From Magicicada septendecula (taxonomy: Eukaryota; Arthropoda; Insecta; Hemiptera; Cicadidae): a DNA stretch of 64,000 bases. The notes beneath the pieces were generated by a model, which had not been told where the DNA came from, searched no databases, and worked only from the letters and a program-made list of their open reading frames with translations. How positions within the stretch are numbered: position 1 is the stretch's first letter; the number at the start of each line of letters is the position of its first letter. This document shows, piece by piece, positions 24,034 through 33,309 of the stretch. The stretch lies in the NCBI GenBank assembly GCA_034769895.1, contig CM068373.1:435469080-435533079 (forward strand), in the 5' to 3' direction. The translations under genes were made by a program, and so were the position numbers.

Positions 24034-24900
24034 ATGGTTGTGGACAAGTTCGGGAGAAATCAAAGCACCGTAAGCGTGCGACGAGGAACAAAAAGACAAT
24101 TACGCGATAGTGTGGGATTCAAAATTACGAACGATAGGCATATAGATGTTGAAAACAAAAAGATCCGCAATCTGAACGAACCGGATGCAGCAAAGGATGC
24201 CGTATCCCTGGCTTATATGCAAACACATTGTCTGCTACTCGATGATGAACGTAAAAGGGTAGACGTTAAAGGGTGTAGACTGAAAAATGTTGATACTCCT
24301 GTAGACGTTAAAGACGTAGTCAACAAATATTACGTTGATGACAACTGTGTACAACACTCGAGTCAAGAGAGAGGTGACGTCATCGATGCACGAGATCAAT
24401 GGGTAATCAACGTTCGAAATCCGGAACAAGCGACCGATGGGGCTAACAAAGACTACGTAGACTCGAACACCATTAAAAAAGTATCGAACAGTTATTTGTT
24501 TGGCCAGAGCTGGTTGTCGGGAGTGAGTTCACCGATTTTTGATGATGATGCGGTGAACTTAAAATACATGTTGCACAACACCGTTAGCTTGGGCGAAGAT
24601 GGTGTTTTCAAAGCAGCGGAAAAGAGAATAACAGACGTAGCTGATGGTTTTGTGGAGAGCGATGGTGTTAACTTACGACAATTAAATGACGTGAGACGAT
24701 ACGCAAAGAGCGAGATGTATAAAGTCGTTAAAACATTTCAGTATCAACTGGACAACTACTTATTGAAACTGTCTAAACCACGTAGTTCAGAAGACGAGTG
24801 GATACTCGACGCGAAGGAAATAAAAGCTTTAATAGATGAATACGATAAAAACACAGAAGAGAAAGACTGGAGATCGGTTTACGATGTACAACAACGTTAA
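24034..24900 (+). CDS. Fibre-like repeat protein, intact
   Basis: The ATG at 24034 (MVVDKFGRN) starts an unbroken 288-residue frame. Residues about 35-200 carry four or five imperfect copies of a unit of about 30-40 residues, of the form ID-x-x-x-x-x-I-x-N-x-x-x-P-x4-D-A-x-N-x-x-Y, seen in IDVENKKIRNLNEP, VDVKGCRLKNVDTP and IDARDQWVINVRNP. Such units resemble repeats of phage and viral fibre or collar proteins. The C-terminal part is helical and charged. It lies between the BIR gene and the core protein and overlaps the latter by 17 bp. A role as spike or fibre is inference. Intactness among broken neighbours may be chance. Confidence 0.6.
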   Translation: MVVDKFGRNQSTVSVRRGTKRQLRDSVGFKITNDRHIDVENKKIRNLNEPDAAKDAVSLAYMQTHCLLLDDERKRVDVKGCRLKNVDTPVDVKDVVNKYYVDDNCVQHSSQERGDVIDARDQWVINVRNPEQATDGANKDYVDSNTIKKVSNSYLFGQSWLSGVSSPIFDDDAVNLKYMLHNTVSLGEDGVFKAAEKRITDVADGFVESDGVNLRQLNDVRRYAKSEMYKVVKTFQYQLDNYLLKLSKPRSSEDEWILDAKEIKALIDEYDKNTEEKDWRSVYDVQQR

Positions 24901-25411
24901 AAGGAAAAAGAGGAGGGGCGTCGGAAACGTGCTTAAAAACGTTGTACCGCCCGTTGTTTCGTCAGTTATCAATCGCGCGGTGGACGAACTACCTGTCGAA
25001 CTACATCTGCCGGGTTACAGATTCTGTGGACCGGGCACGAAACTCGAAGAAAGATTAGCGCGTGGTGATCGTGGAATCAACCAACTAGACGAAGCTTGTC
25101 GCGAACACGACATCGCTTACAGTCAATACAAAAACAACGAAAGTAGACGCATTGCGGACCGTAAACTCGCGGAAAAAGCGTGGGGACGGGTAAAGGCTTT
25201 GGATTCGGGTATCAGCGAACGAGCTTATGCGACAGCAGTTGCAGCGGCCATGAAAGCAAAATCAGCAATAGGAAGCGGCCGACGTCGTAAAAATAAAAAG
25301 AATGTGAGTGGTCGTGGTGGGATGAGGAAGAAGAAGAGAACTGTCCGAACCACCAGGAAGAAGAAGAGAACTGCATCCGGATTGTATTTACGTCCGTACC
25401 GAAAAAACTAA
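24884..25411 (+). CDS. Polinton virion-core-like protein with PLA2-type motif, intact
   Basis: A 175-residue protein starting at the ATG at 24884. Residues 42-52 (LPGYRFCGPGT) and 68-79 (LDEACREHDIAY) match the calcium-loop and His-Asp catalytic motifs of parvovirus VP1-type phospholipase A2 domains; His75 and Asp76 would be the active pair. Both termini are strongly basic (KRKKRR near the start, and KKKR clusters in the last 45 residues), as expected for a DNA-binding core protein with nuclear targeting. In adintovirus-like elements this protein lies next to the protease, as here. Lipase activity is inferred from motif only. Confidence 0.8.
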   Translation: MYNNVKRKKRRGVGNVLKNVVPPVVSSVINRAVDELPVELHLPGYRFCGPGTKLEERLARGDRGINQLDEACREHDIAYSQYKNNESRRIADRKLAEKAWGRVKALDSGISERAYATAVAAAMKAKSAIGSGRRRKNKKNVSGRGGMRKKKRTVRTTRKKKRTASGLYLRPYRKN

Positions 25412-25774
25412 TTCACATACCGCTCCGCCCGTTGTCCGAAGATGAATTACGAGTATACGCAAAAAAACTAAACATACCGTACTTTAGAGGTGTTTACATG
25501 CGCAACGCATTACCAGCTACAGCGCCGTGGAAGAACGAAAGCGTCATCGTGAATTTGGACGACGAGAGCGGACCGGGAACCCATTGGGTATGTTACAAGA
25601 AGCGTGGAAATCGAATACACTATTTTTACGGGTTCGGTAATTTACGTCCACCTCTCGAGCTGATGCTTTGGCGATAGAGCCGACGTTCGTTACAACTACG
25701 AACGGAAGCAACCTCCTAACACGGTCATCTGTGGTCATTTATGTTTAGACTTTTTATCGACTTCTGATCAGTAA
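25412..25774 (+). pseudogene. Adenain-type cysteine protease, frameshifted
   Basis: This would be the maturation protease for the capsid. The frame begins just after the core-protein stop without a clear ATG and reads LSEDELRVYAKKLNIPYFRGV, then GTHWVCYKK with the catalytic His, then FGNLRPPLEL. A frameshift near 25668 leads to the Cys block ICGHLCLDFL (about 25730-25760), ending at TGA-TCAG-TAA near 25774. His, the acidic/Asn site and Cys occur in the adenain order and the length (about 120 codons) is usual for the Polinton type. The missing start and the shift make it inactive. Confidence 0.8.
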
Positions 25775-25782
25775 ACGTCAGC

Positions 25783-26450
25783 ATGTCGTCGGGTACCGAC
25801 GCTGCGAATCTCCTGTGTAACTTTTTCCCACCGCTCGAGTTATATGGTGAATGGTACGTTGGGTTAATGGATTTTACATCGTATAATTCAATACCAAACG
25901 TTATTGAAGGAAAAAATAATGAATTTCCAGTAAACATTTCCAATGACAAGTGGTCCGTCATCAAGTTGCCTACCGGCACCTACAAATCAGTGATATCGAA
26001 ACGTATCTGCAGAAACAGTTGGGTGAGAGAACAATCAGTTTACGTCCAAACAACAACACATTAAAGTGTAAACTTTACTGTAAGCACGACATCGACTTTT
26101 AGCATACATCGAATACCATTGCAAGTATGTTGGGAATCAAGGAGAATCAACAGCTGGAAGCGTATAAAACACACGATTCGAACGTACCCGTCGACATAAT
26201 CAAAGTTAACACGGTTCACGTACAGTGTGATATCGTACAGGTTGCATACAAGGACGGCCAGGACCAGCACACGTTGCATTCGTTTCACCCGACCGTGGCA
26301 CCAGGTTTCAAAATATTTGAAACGCCAAGAAACGTAATATACTTAACGGTAAACGTGCAACGCGTTGACAACATCACTTTGTCTCTCGTCGATCAGGACC
26401 TTGATTAAGTCGATTTTCGCGGTGAAGTTATCACGATACGACTGCATCTG
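25783..26450 (+). pseudogene. Penton-like minor capsid protein, frameshifted
   Basis: The ATG at 25783 starts MSSGTDAANLL with WYVGLMDFTSYNSIPN. A shift near 26050 and another before 26127 lead to LGIKENQQLEAY and a strand-rich region (PRNVIYLTVNVQR, ITLSLVDQD) ending with a DFRGEVITIRLHLK stretch past 26409. These blocks match the single jelly-roll penton gene that precedes the hexon gene in insect Polintons. It would cap the five-fold vertices. Frames are broken in two or three places. Confidence 0.75.
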
Positions 26451-26598
26451 AAAATATTGTATTTCGGACAGACGTTACCTGTAAAAAGGGAGTGTGTACG
26501 AAAGAAACATGGTAGTCGGTGTTCAACGTTGAAGCGATTGACATCAAGGGACAAGCGTTTCTTGCTTTCACTTGGATTCAAATTATACGATTAAAATA

Positions 26599-27618
26599 AT
26601 GTCGGGTGAAATTTTAGCTATCGAACGAGGAGCGGCTTTCGATAACAGAATCGTTGAGTTTGAATATCGTACGCACGCACCGTATGCTTCCACCCGATAC
26701 GGCAACAACGATGAAATACATATACCCATCCAACAACTGGATGTTTTCAGTTTACAGGCGGAGAGTTTTCTGTACATCGAAGGAACATTGACCAAGGTTA
26801 ACGCTATTGACACAGCGTTGAACGTAAAATTAATCAACAATGCAATGGCTTTTCTGTTCGAGGAGATCCGTTATGAAGTGTGCGGTGTGGAAGTGGACCG
26901 TACGAAAAACGTTGGAATCACGAGCACCGTGAAATTGTTACTCTCGAGCAACGAGCACGAAAGAAAGTATCTGAACAATGCAGGATGGGTTGCGTCAACC
27001 GATGAGTCAGTGATAGTACACGAGAGTACCGGTGATTTTACCTTTTGTCTTCCGTTGAAAATGTTACTCGGTTTCAGCGAAGACTATACACGCATCATGC
27101 TGAACGTTAAGCAAGAATTGATTCTGTTGCGTACGTCTACCGATCAGAACGCAATGGTGCTAAAAGAGTCGGTCGCAACTGCTAACGGTAATCTTGTACT
27201 AAACAAAGTACACTGGAAGATTTGATCACTGCAATTTAACGAATGTCAGGCTCTTTCTGAACGATAAATACTATCCGTACGATAACCTGAACCAGGACAT
27301 CGATAAAGAACGTTATGCACTGTTCTACGACATGTATACACGTTTCCAAAAGTCATTCTACGATCGTCGCAACAGAACGCACCTAATAAATTCATAGCGA
27401 AAGCACCGTTATTTGTCATCGATTGTTCCAGGCAAGAAGAACCAATCAAGTCGCCCGCCGTTGATGTGCGTTTAGAATTTGAGTCTAGTAAAACGTTTCC
27501 GGATAAAACCACCGCTTACGCTTTGATTATTCACGATAGGATAGTACAGTACACAGCGTTGTCGAATACTGTTCATCGTTTGTCATGGAAACTAGTTCTC
27601 CCCTCTACCGGTTTCTAA
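26599..27618 (+). pseudogene. Hexon-like major capsid protein, frameshifted and internally shortened
   Basis: The ATG at 26599 (MSGEILAIERGAAFDNRIVE) opens the double jelly-roll major capsid gene. The frame is open to 27225 and ends at KVHWKI, then the sense jumps to another frame (FDHCNL, RYALFYDMYTRFQ) and returns near 27390 to the first frame, ending in ALIIHDRIVQY…RL and TAA at 27616-27618. Total length is about 340 codons; insect Polinton hexons are usually clearly longer, and the step from HWKI to FDHCNL looks like an internal deletion of several tens of residues. Both termini match the family. It cannot assemble as it stands. Confidence 0.8.
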
Positions 27619-27627
27619 AGACCGGTA
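27606..27627 (+). other. Perfect 7 bp hairpin around the capsid stop codon
   Basis: TACCGGT (27606-27612) and ACCGGTA (27621-27627) are exact inverted repeats. The TAA stop of the capsid gene lies in the 8-nt loop. The next element begins at the right arm. It could act in 3' end formation or be chance. Confidence 0.5.
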
Positions 27628-27632
27628 TTAAC

Positions 27633-29016
27633 CACTTGAGTCTGCAGACTGACAGCGTGAAGCCACTCGGGCAACTTCGGCTAACTTCGTTCTCATCTAT
27701 GCCCGCCTATATTCTGTTGTCAGATGTGAGTTAGGTAAACGTTTGGTTAAAGTTTGTGTATTTATTTTAGCACAATAATTTTATTAAGTTCACGGTTTCA
27801 AATACGTAAACTCAAGAGTAAATTTTTCGTGTATTCAAGTGCCTGTGTGTATTCGTGTCTAACCTACCTATACATGTCCTGTAAGCATTTCGATGTTTCA
27901 TTTTAAAGTTTTGTCATTTTATTTTTAGTGTAACAGTTTTTATTAGGTACACGCGCTGTAAGTGTTCGATGTCAAGTTCGTGTAACATTTCAAAGGAGTC
28001 TTGTCAATTTAAGGGGGGGTGGGAACCGTATATGTTAAAATGCCATTTTCTCAGCATCTATTTTGTCCTACAGACTTGAAATTTGTACAGGTTAATCATC
28101 ACACTTTCAGATTGTTATGGCACTAGAATAATAAATTTATAAATTTACAAAATTTATAATTTTCTAAATTTTTTATATTTTTAAAATAAAAACCTTTTTT
28201 ATTTCGGTCAGTTTTTAAAACATTTTTATAATTCTAGTAGACAAATGTTATTAGTAGAATAACTGTACAAATTTTAACTTCCTATGTTATAAGGTAATTG
28301 TGTAATTCTCGAAGATAAATAAACACAATTGAGAATAAATTCATATCATACCATTTCTTACATTTATTACCCTGAACTGTATATTTTGTTTCAGCGTTTA
28401 TCACTCCAGAAACAAAAATAATTGATTAAATTGACTCCAGATAAATACGAAACCAACCTGCGAAGTTAGTGCACAGGTAAAGAGGAGTTTTACCGCAACT
28501 GATTACAGCAATATATATCAAAACCAACATTGTGAGTACAAAAAACTGAACTTAAAAACCGGCAAAACAGTATAAAATAAGTTTTCTTAATAAACGTATA
28601 TTTCATATACTAATGCGACGATGTAGTCAAAAGGTTCATATTTATCTGGGGAGCCATTGAAATTGTTTGTTTCTGGAGGAAACAAAGGTTAAAACAAAAA
28701 CTACAATTCAGGGTAATAAATGCTTTTCTTACTCAACGATATGTAAGAAATTCTTACATAACGATATGAGTCATATGACTTAAATTAATTCTATATTATG
28801 TTTTAATATTTAACTGTGACCACAATCAATATTCATTTTAATATTCAATTCATCCGCTATGCACACAGGAAAACCCCGATTTGGATAAAAATACGTGGAT
28901 TTCATTATGTACGTAAGTGTGGAGCGTGGGTTGACGAGAGAGTAGACAATAGCGGCGGACGAATAATAACGAAGTTGCCCGAGTGGCTTCACGCTGTCAT
29001 TCTGCAGACTCAAGTG
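27633..29016. mobile_element. Non-autonomous TIR transposon, 1.38 kb
   Basis: Terminal inverted repeats of about 47 bp with one mismatch (ends CACTTGAGTCTGCAGA and its complement) bound 1384 bp with no coding frame. TATTAAC lies directly outside both ends (27626-27632 and 29017-29023), a 7 bp duplication. It sits 15 bp after the capsid stop codon inside the Polinton, and so is younger than it. The TTAA within the duplication might suggest piggyBac, but the ends are not symmetrical about TTAA; hAT- or P-like is as likely. Confidence 0.85.
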
Positions 29017-29061
29017 TATTAACCGATCACAGTCTTGCAACGACCACAGTCCATTTCAACG

Positions 29062-29665
29062 ATGGAAGTTGACGTAGCCAGCAGCAGCAGCAGCCATTGT
29101 GAGTATAACGTTTACTTGTCTCTTGCTTATCCGATCAACTCGTACTCTAAGTTTGTTACCGTAGGACTGTTTAAAGAACACAACTATGAACCGGGTGTTT
29201 TGTTTACAAACGGTAAAAAGAAACGTATATTACTTGACTTTTCTGAGTGGAATTACTTGATGATCTTTCGTGAACAGTCACTATCCAGTATGTTATTGTA
29301 CGAAGAAGGTAAAAACCGTAAAAATAAAAAGAGTGTGATGATCAGTCATCACTTTGGGAAAACGTTTGTTCGGATTAACGGAAGTAAGAACGAAAAATTT
29401 GTTTTCACAGAACCCGAGTGGATGAGTTTTGGTTGTTTATTAACCGTACTAAAGAAATATATTGCTCGCTTGTTTTATGATCAAGATGACTTGAAATCAT
29501 ACATTAATCAGGTAGTAGCCAAGGGGGTGTTATGTACCACCATCCTTCTTTTTCCCCTCGTTTTTTCGATTGGAAAGCAATCGTCATGACCAACAGCTAA
29601 CATTTGATCGTCTTTACGATGAACTGGTGTTGGAAGGAAAAGTAGAGGGGGAATTTCAAAATTAA
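29062..29665 (+). pseudogene. Polinton protein of unknown function
   Basis: The ATG at 29062 (MEVDVASSSSS) starts a frame with a Ser run, then strand-rich sequence (CEYNVYLSLAYPINSY, KKKRILLDFSEWNYL) and a helical end. The frame shifts near 29560, and the shifted frame ends with LYDELVLEGKVEGEFQN at TAA 29663-29665, giving about 200 residues. It lies downstream of the capsid genes in the usual position for an uncharacterised insect Polinton gene. I assign no function. A DNA- or capsid-associated role would be a guess. Confidence 0.55.
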
Positions 29666-29698
29666 CGTACTTGATGCGAACACGTGTCACTCGGAAAA

Positions 29699-30205
29699 AT
29701 GAACTTGACTAGAACGGTTATTGCCGTGTTTGAAGCGTTTCGCGGTGACAGAAATGAATATGTAATCAAAAAGTTCGTTGCAGTTGACGTAAAAACCGGA
29801 AGTTTTGTTATCGTGTTGTTCGCTCCACCATATGAACGTGCACGACTGCAACTGAAATTTCGAAAAATCAATAACTGGTTGGAAACACATTATCACAGGG
29901 TGTGATGGAACGATGGTAATGTACCGTACAAGAATATGGTACGCATCGTTGCAGACATTTTTTCAGATTATCCTGTTGTCTATACAAAAGGGTTTGAAAA
30001 GGCAAATTTCTTACGACAGTTGTATCACCATGGTGAGGTGATTGATTTAAACGATATCCAAGCACCTGTAGTTCCTAGCTCCTTTGTACCCATTATACAA
30101 TGTCCTGTTCCTCATCGTCAACCTGTTACCACTCCTCCCTTACACTGTGCATTGCGCAAAGCTTTGTTTTATGCAGAATGGTTGCGGCAACGATATAGAA
30201 TATAG
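29699..30205 (+). pseudogene. Polinton protein with C-terminal Cys/His block, one stop
   Basis: The ATG at 29699 (MNLTRTVIAVFEAFRGD) starts a 169-codon frame with one in-frame TGA at 29903. The second half contains DYPVVYTKGFEKANFL, VIDLNDI and a Cys/His-rich block (CPVPHRQ…HCALRKALFYAEWL). This layout recurs in small proteins of insect Polintons and Maverick relatives and is reminiscent of an exonuclease-like or RNase H-like fold, but I cannot identify catalytic residues with confidence. It is the rightmost gene seen before the element is cut by an LTR at 30306. Confidence 0.6.
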
Positions 30206-30305
30206 TTGGTTGTGAACATGTTTTCATCATGGTGTTGGTGTGAATGCTACGTTACTCTCGTGGCAGAAATGCCCATAAACGTAGAATTAGGTACCGTAGT
30301 GTGTG

Positions 30306-30619
30306 TGATATCATATAAAGAATGTGTAATGTGTAGAATTAGAAATTTAATGTACATGTCTGTAATTTGAATGATCCAATATAGAACAGTATTAGAATCT
30401 GAACGAGAAAGTGTCATTATTATTAATGATAAACCCTGAGGTACTCTGCTCTGGCGCCCAACAGTAATTATTGATTTGACACGATAACGAGCAGATATAC
30501 TTAGTTATCAGACACAATCACATAGTTGAATTAAGAATCTTTATATTTAGCGCGAGACGTGAAATTAAAACTCTTTATATTTAACACCCCGAAAGAAGGG
30601 AACCCCAAGAATCTTTATA
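30306..30619 (+). repeat. Truncated 5' LTR (last 314 bp) of the zinc-finger element
   Basis: It begins at TGATATCATATAAAG and ends at AATCTTTATA, matching 57528-57838 almost base for base. It contains the same internal TGGCGCCCAACAG near 30452. The missing upstream 1.4 kb marks a deletion that also removed the right end of the Polinton. Confidence 0.8.
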
Positions 30620-30660
30620 TTTGGCGCCCAACAACGTGGAGCTTAAATTCAGAATTAATA
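30620..30660 (+). other. Primer-binding site of the zinc-finger element
   Basis: TTTGGCGCCCAACAACGTGG directly follows the LTR end. It resembles the tRNA-Lys type site TGGCGCCCAACGTGGGGC with a small insertion. Family knowledge; the primer itself is inferred. Confidence 0.6.
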
Positions 30661-30779
30661 AGCTCGGTAGAATGAGATGAGGTAGGCAGTAAAAAGATAT
30701 ATGTGTAAAATTTAATGTTAACATGTAATAAAGTAAGAAATTAAGGAATTTTAAAGAAGCTAAAAATAGTGAGGTAAGA

Positions 30780-31400
30780 ATGGCGAGTAATTATGATGTA
30801 AATGATAGTAATGAAGGGGAGTTTGAAGTTAATAACCAAATGAGGGAGACGGGAATATTCGACGAACTAACCGAGAACGGAATCGCGCCGGTTTCTTCAG
30901 AGGCAAGGGGACGAACAGAAGAAAACGTAACCAGCGCAATACAACATACAACAAAAACAAACATAGACATAGCCACAATACTACAACAATTAATGCAAAA
31001 AATGGCGGAAGATACTAAACAAACAAGGGAAGATAATAAACAAATAATGGAACAAATGGCGGAAATTACTAAATAAACAAAGGAAGATACTAAACAAACA
31101 AGGGAAAAACTGGCGGAAAACACAAAACTAATGGCAGAAAATACCAAGAAGCTGGAAAAAAGAATTAATGATGTTAAAGAGAGCATTCATGAAAACAATA
31201 TAAATTAAAGAAAGATATTGAACAGTACATGAGACAGCAATTAAGTGAGCACAGATTACAAGTAGAACAGCCAATCAGTGAGATTAAGCGCGAAAACCGA
31301 GAATTACCGACAAAAATGAGATCGGAAGCGAGGGAAGTAGTGAATGAAGAAAATAAAAGTGAAGTATCAAATAAAGACTGTGATGTTAATGATAAACCCT
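30780..31400 (+). pseudogene. gag: gypsy-type Gag, N-terminal coiled-coil part
   Basis: The ATG at 30780 starts MASNYDVNDSNEGEFEVNNQ and leads into Lys/Glu/Gln-rich heptad-like repeats (KMAEDTKQTREDNKQIMEQM), as in the N-terminal coiled coil of some insect gypsy Gag proteins. A TAA near 31074 and a frameshift near 31205 break it. After the shift the sense continues (RQQLSEHRLQVEQPISEIKR) in the same frame as the zinc-finger stretch that follows. No capsid domain or zinc knuckle is present; these were replaced. The exact junction with the insert lies somewhere in 31345-31430. Confidence 0.65.
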
Positions 31401-32640
31401 TAGAACGAGCAGTGAAGGAGGAAAAATACAAACAGTCTAAGAAGCTCAAAAAGTTTGATTTTAAAGCTCTTATACCTGCACTTTTCCGTTTTCAGTGTCA
31501 CGTGTGAGATTATGTCTGTAACAATTGGAGTGCATTGTGTACACACTGTATGGAACTTCATCAGACTCAAGCTCAGATAAAATGTGTATGTGGAAAATGT
31601 CTACTCAATCGTGCATCTATTATGGAATACCGTACAAAACATACGGATCGTCCTGTCTACAGGTGTGATAATTGTAAAAAAATATTTCACAGGAAGTCTT
31701 TGTTGAACCTTCAAGCTAGGTCTCATGTGCCAAAAGAAGAACGCATTGTTTTTCCACGTCATCTATGTCATAAAAAATTTAGCAGTAAGTCACCAGTATC
31801 AGCACATTTAAAGGCAATTTAACTTGGAGAGAGACCATTTGTGCATGAGCAGTATGGACACAGTTTTACATCAAAAGGCATCCTGCAAAGGCACTTAACA
31901 ATTCATAGTGATGAAGCCCCATGGAATTGTTCCAAGTGTAACAAAAACTTCAAAACAAAGTACAGATTAAAATTACATATGGACACTCATCTAGACACAC
32001 CATACCAATGTCCTAAAGATCTTAAGGTACACAAGTCTCATCAGCTTCCACTGTCCGTTTGCTCTGATCGTTTTCAAAGACTATCATCATTTCACCAGTA
32101 TGCAGAGTCTCGCCTTCAGACACAAACCATGTTCAACACCCTATGCATAGAAGAATCAGAGGAACATGCGACTTTATTAAGAGATAGATATTTATCAGAA
32201 AACAAAGAAGAAATGAGAGATGATGAAAAGGAGAGATACAAAAACAATAAGTTTAAAGATAGTAATTATGAATGCTTTGAAAATGAGAATTATGAGATGG
32301 TGCGTATAGAACCAGAATGTGTAACAAAAACAAGAAGTGGGAAAAGAAAAGTTGTTTCAGAACGTAATAGGGAGAAGGCAAGAGGCAGAGGCCGTCATAG
32401 AAAATGTGAACAGGCTGTACCAAGAATCAAAATACGTGCCATTCCTAAGTCTGTGAAACAAAAAGAAACAGGCAGCAGTAATATATCAAGTGGAAAAGGT
32501 GTAAGACTGATACAGTCTATTGATACTGACAGTCAAGAGGAATCTGTAAAAAAAAGATTGAAAAGACCAAAATTATGTAGTTCAGAAGAAAGAAATGATC
32601 ATAATCATGCACAGAATGATACATGAGCAGATAATAGCCA
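31400..32640 (+). pseudogene. C2H2 zinc-finger coding sequence captured inside the retroelement
   Basis: One frame, unbroken by indels from 31229 to 32911, holds five or six C2H2-type fingers and a long basic tail; only three stops interrupt it (31505 TGA, 31820 TAA, 32624 TGA). The first TGA falls exactly where the second Cys of a finger (FQCHV-stop-DYVC) would stand. The TAA precedes a GERPF linker, the classic inter-finger sequence. One finger (WNCSKCNKNFKTKYRLKLHMDTH) is fully intact (C-x2-C-x12-H-x3-H), others have lost Cys. The tail is rich in Lys/Arg/Ser. Absence of introns and the position between gag and the integrase tail point to capture of a spliced host mRNA by the element. Parent gene unknown. 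Confidence 0.75.
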
Positions 32641-32641
32641 A

Positions 32642-32911
32642 ATGCTGCATGAAAATGAGGATGATGTCGGAAATAATAAAGAAAATCAGCAGTTGAAGTT
32701 CAATATTGGAGACCTGGTATTGATCAGAACCAACCCGATCTCCGATTTAACGAACAAAATTACTGCAAAATTTTGTGAGCTCTACGAAGGCCCATACAAG
32801 GTAAGGGACGTCAAAGGAGGTGCGACGTACGTGATAGCAGAGATCGACGATCCTGAGTTGATTCGTGGCAATTTTAATGTACGACAGTTGAAGCCATATT
32901 ACTGTGTGTAA
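32642..32911 (+). pseudogene. pol: Integrase C-terminal tail (Pol remnant)
   Basis: The stretch from about 32690 encodes LKFNIGDLVLIRTNPISDLT followed by AKFCELYEGPYKVRDVKGG and ends RQLKPYYCV. This is the SH3-like GDLVL…YEGPY tail that closes many Ty3/gypsy integrases. It is in the same frame as the zinc-finger sequence upstream, separated by the TGA at 32624. Protease, RT, RNase H and the integrase core are all absent, so the element depends on a helper for movement. Confidence 0.8.
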
Positions 32912-33309
32912 ATTGAAAATACAATAAATGGGGAATTGAGAATATAATAATTCAACAAAAATTTAAAATTCCGTAATGGGATAACATATTAAAAAAACTA
33001 ATGTAATAGTAATAAGTAAGTGTAATAGAGTCAGTAATGTATCAATATAGTTAGTAAGCGAAATTTTTAAACAATAAGTAGTGGGACAGTTAGAGCAGTA
33101 AGGTGTGAAGTACCAACCATTGACAACTAAAACGGGGAAAGTGAAAATAGACAGTGAGGGGAGACCGTTACTAGCCGAACTGAGAAAGTGGGTCAGTGCG
33201 GGTAACGTAAACAAACCATTGTGTAAATGGTTATATGTATGTAGAGGGATACAAAATGAGTTTCCCAAATTTTGTTGTCCAATTGTGGACAAATCATTTT
33301 GGGGGACAA
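32912..33309 (+). other. 3' untranslated region and polypurine tract
   Basis: No convincing gene is present. The end, TTTTGGGGGACAA (33297-33309), is a purine-rich tract directly before TGTAAC, as expected for the plus-strand primer next to the 3' LTR. Confidence 0.6.

Larger units (their letters stand above)
15262..30305 (+). mobile_element. Polinton/Maverick (adintovirus-like) element, decayed
   Basis: Protein-primed PolB, integrase with chromodomain, packaging ATPase, adenain-type protease, penton-like and hexon-like capsid genes occur together in the order and spacing of insect Polintons, about 15 kb including a later insertion. Most frames are broken. No terminal inverted repeat was found. 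The right end abuts the truncated LTR of another retroelement at 30306 and was probably lost, and the left end is placed at the outermost related coding sequence. These elements replicate with their own polymerase and integrate with their own integrase; the capsid set suggests virus-like particles. Confidence 0.9.

Noticed and set aside
27633..29016. piggyBac assignment from the TTAA in the duplication
   Set aside because: The inverted termini are not symmetrical about TTAA, while a 7 bp TATTAAC duplication fits both ends exactly.
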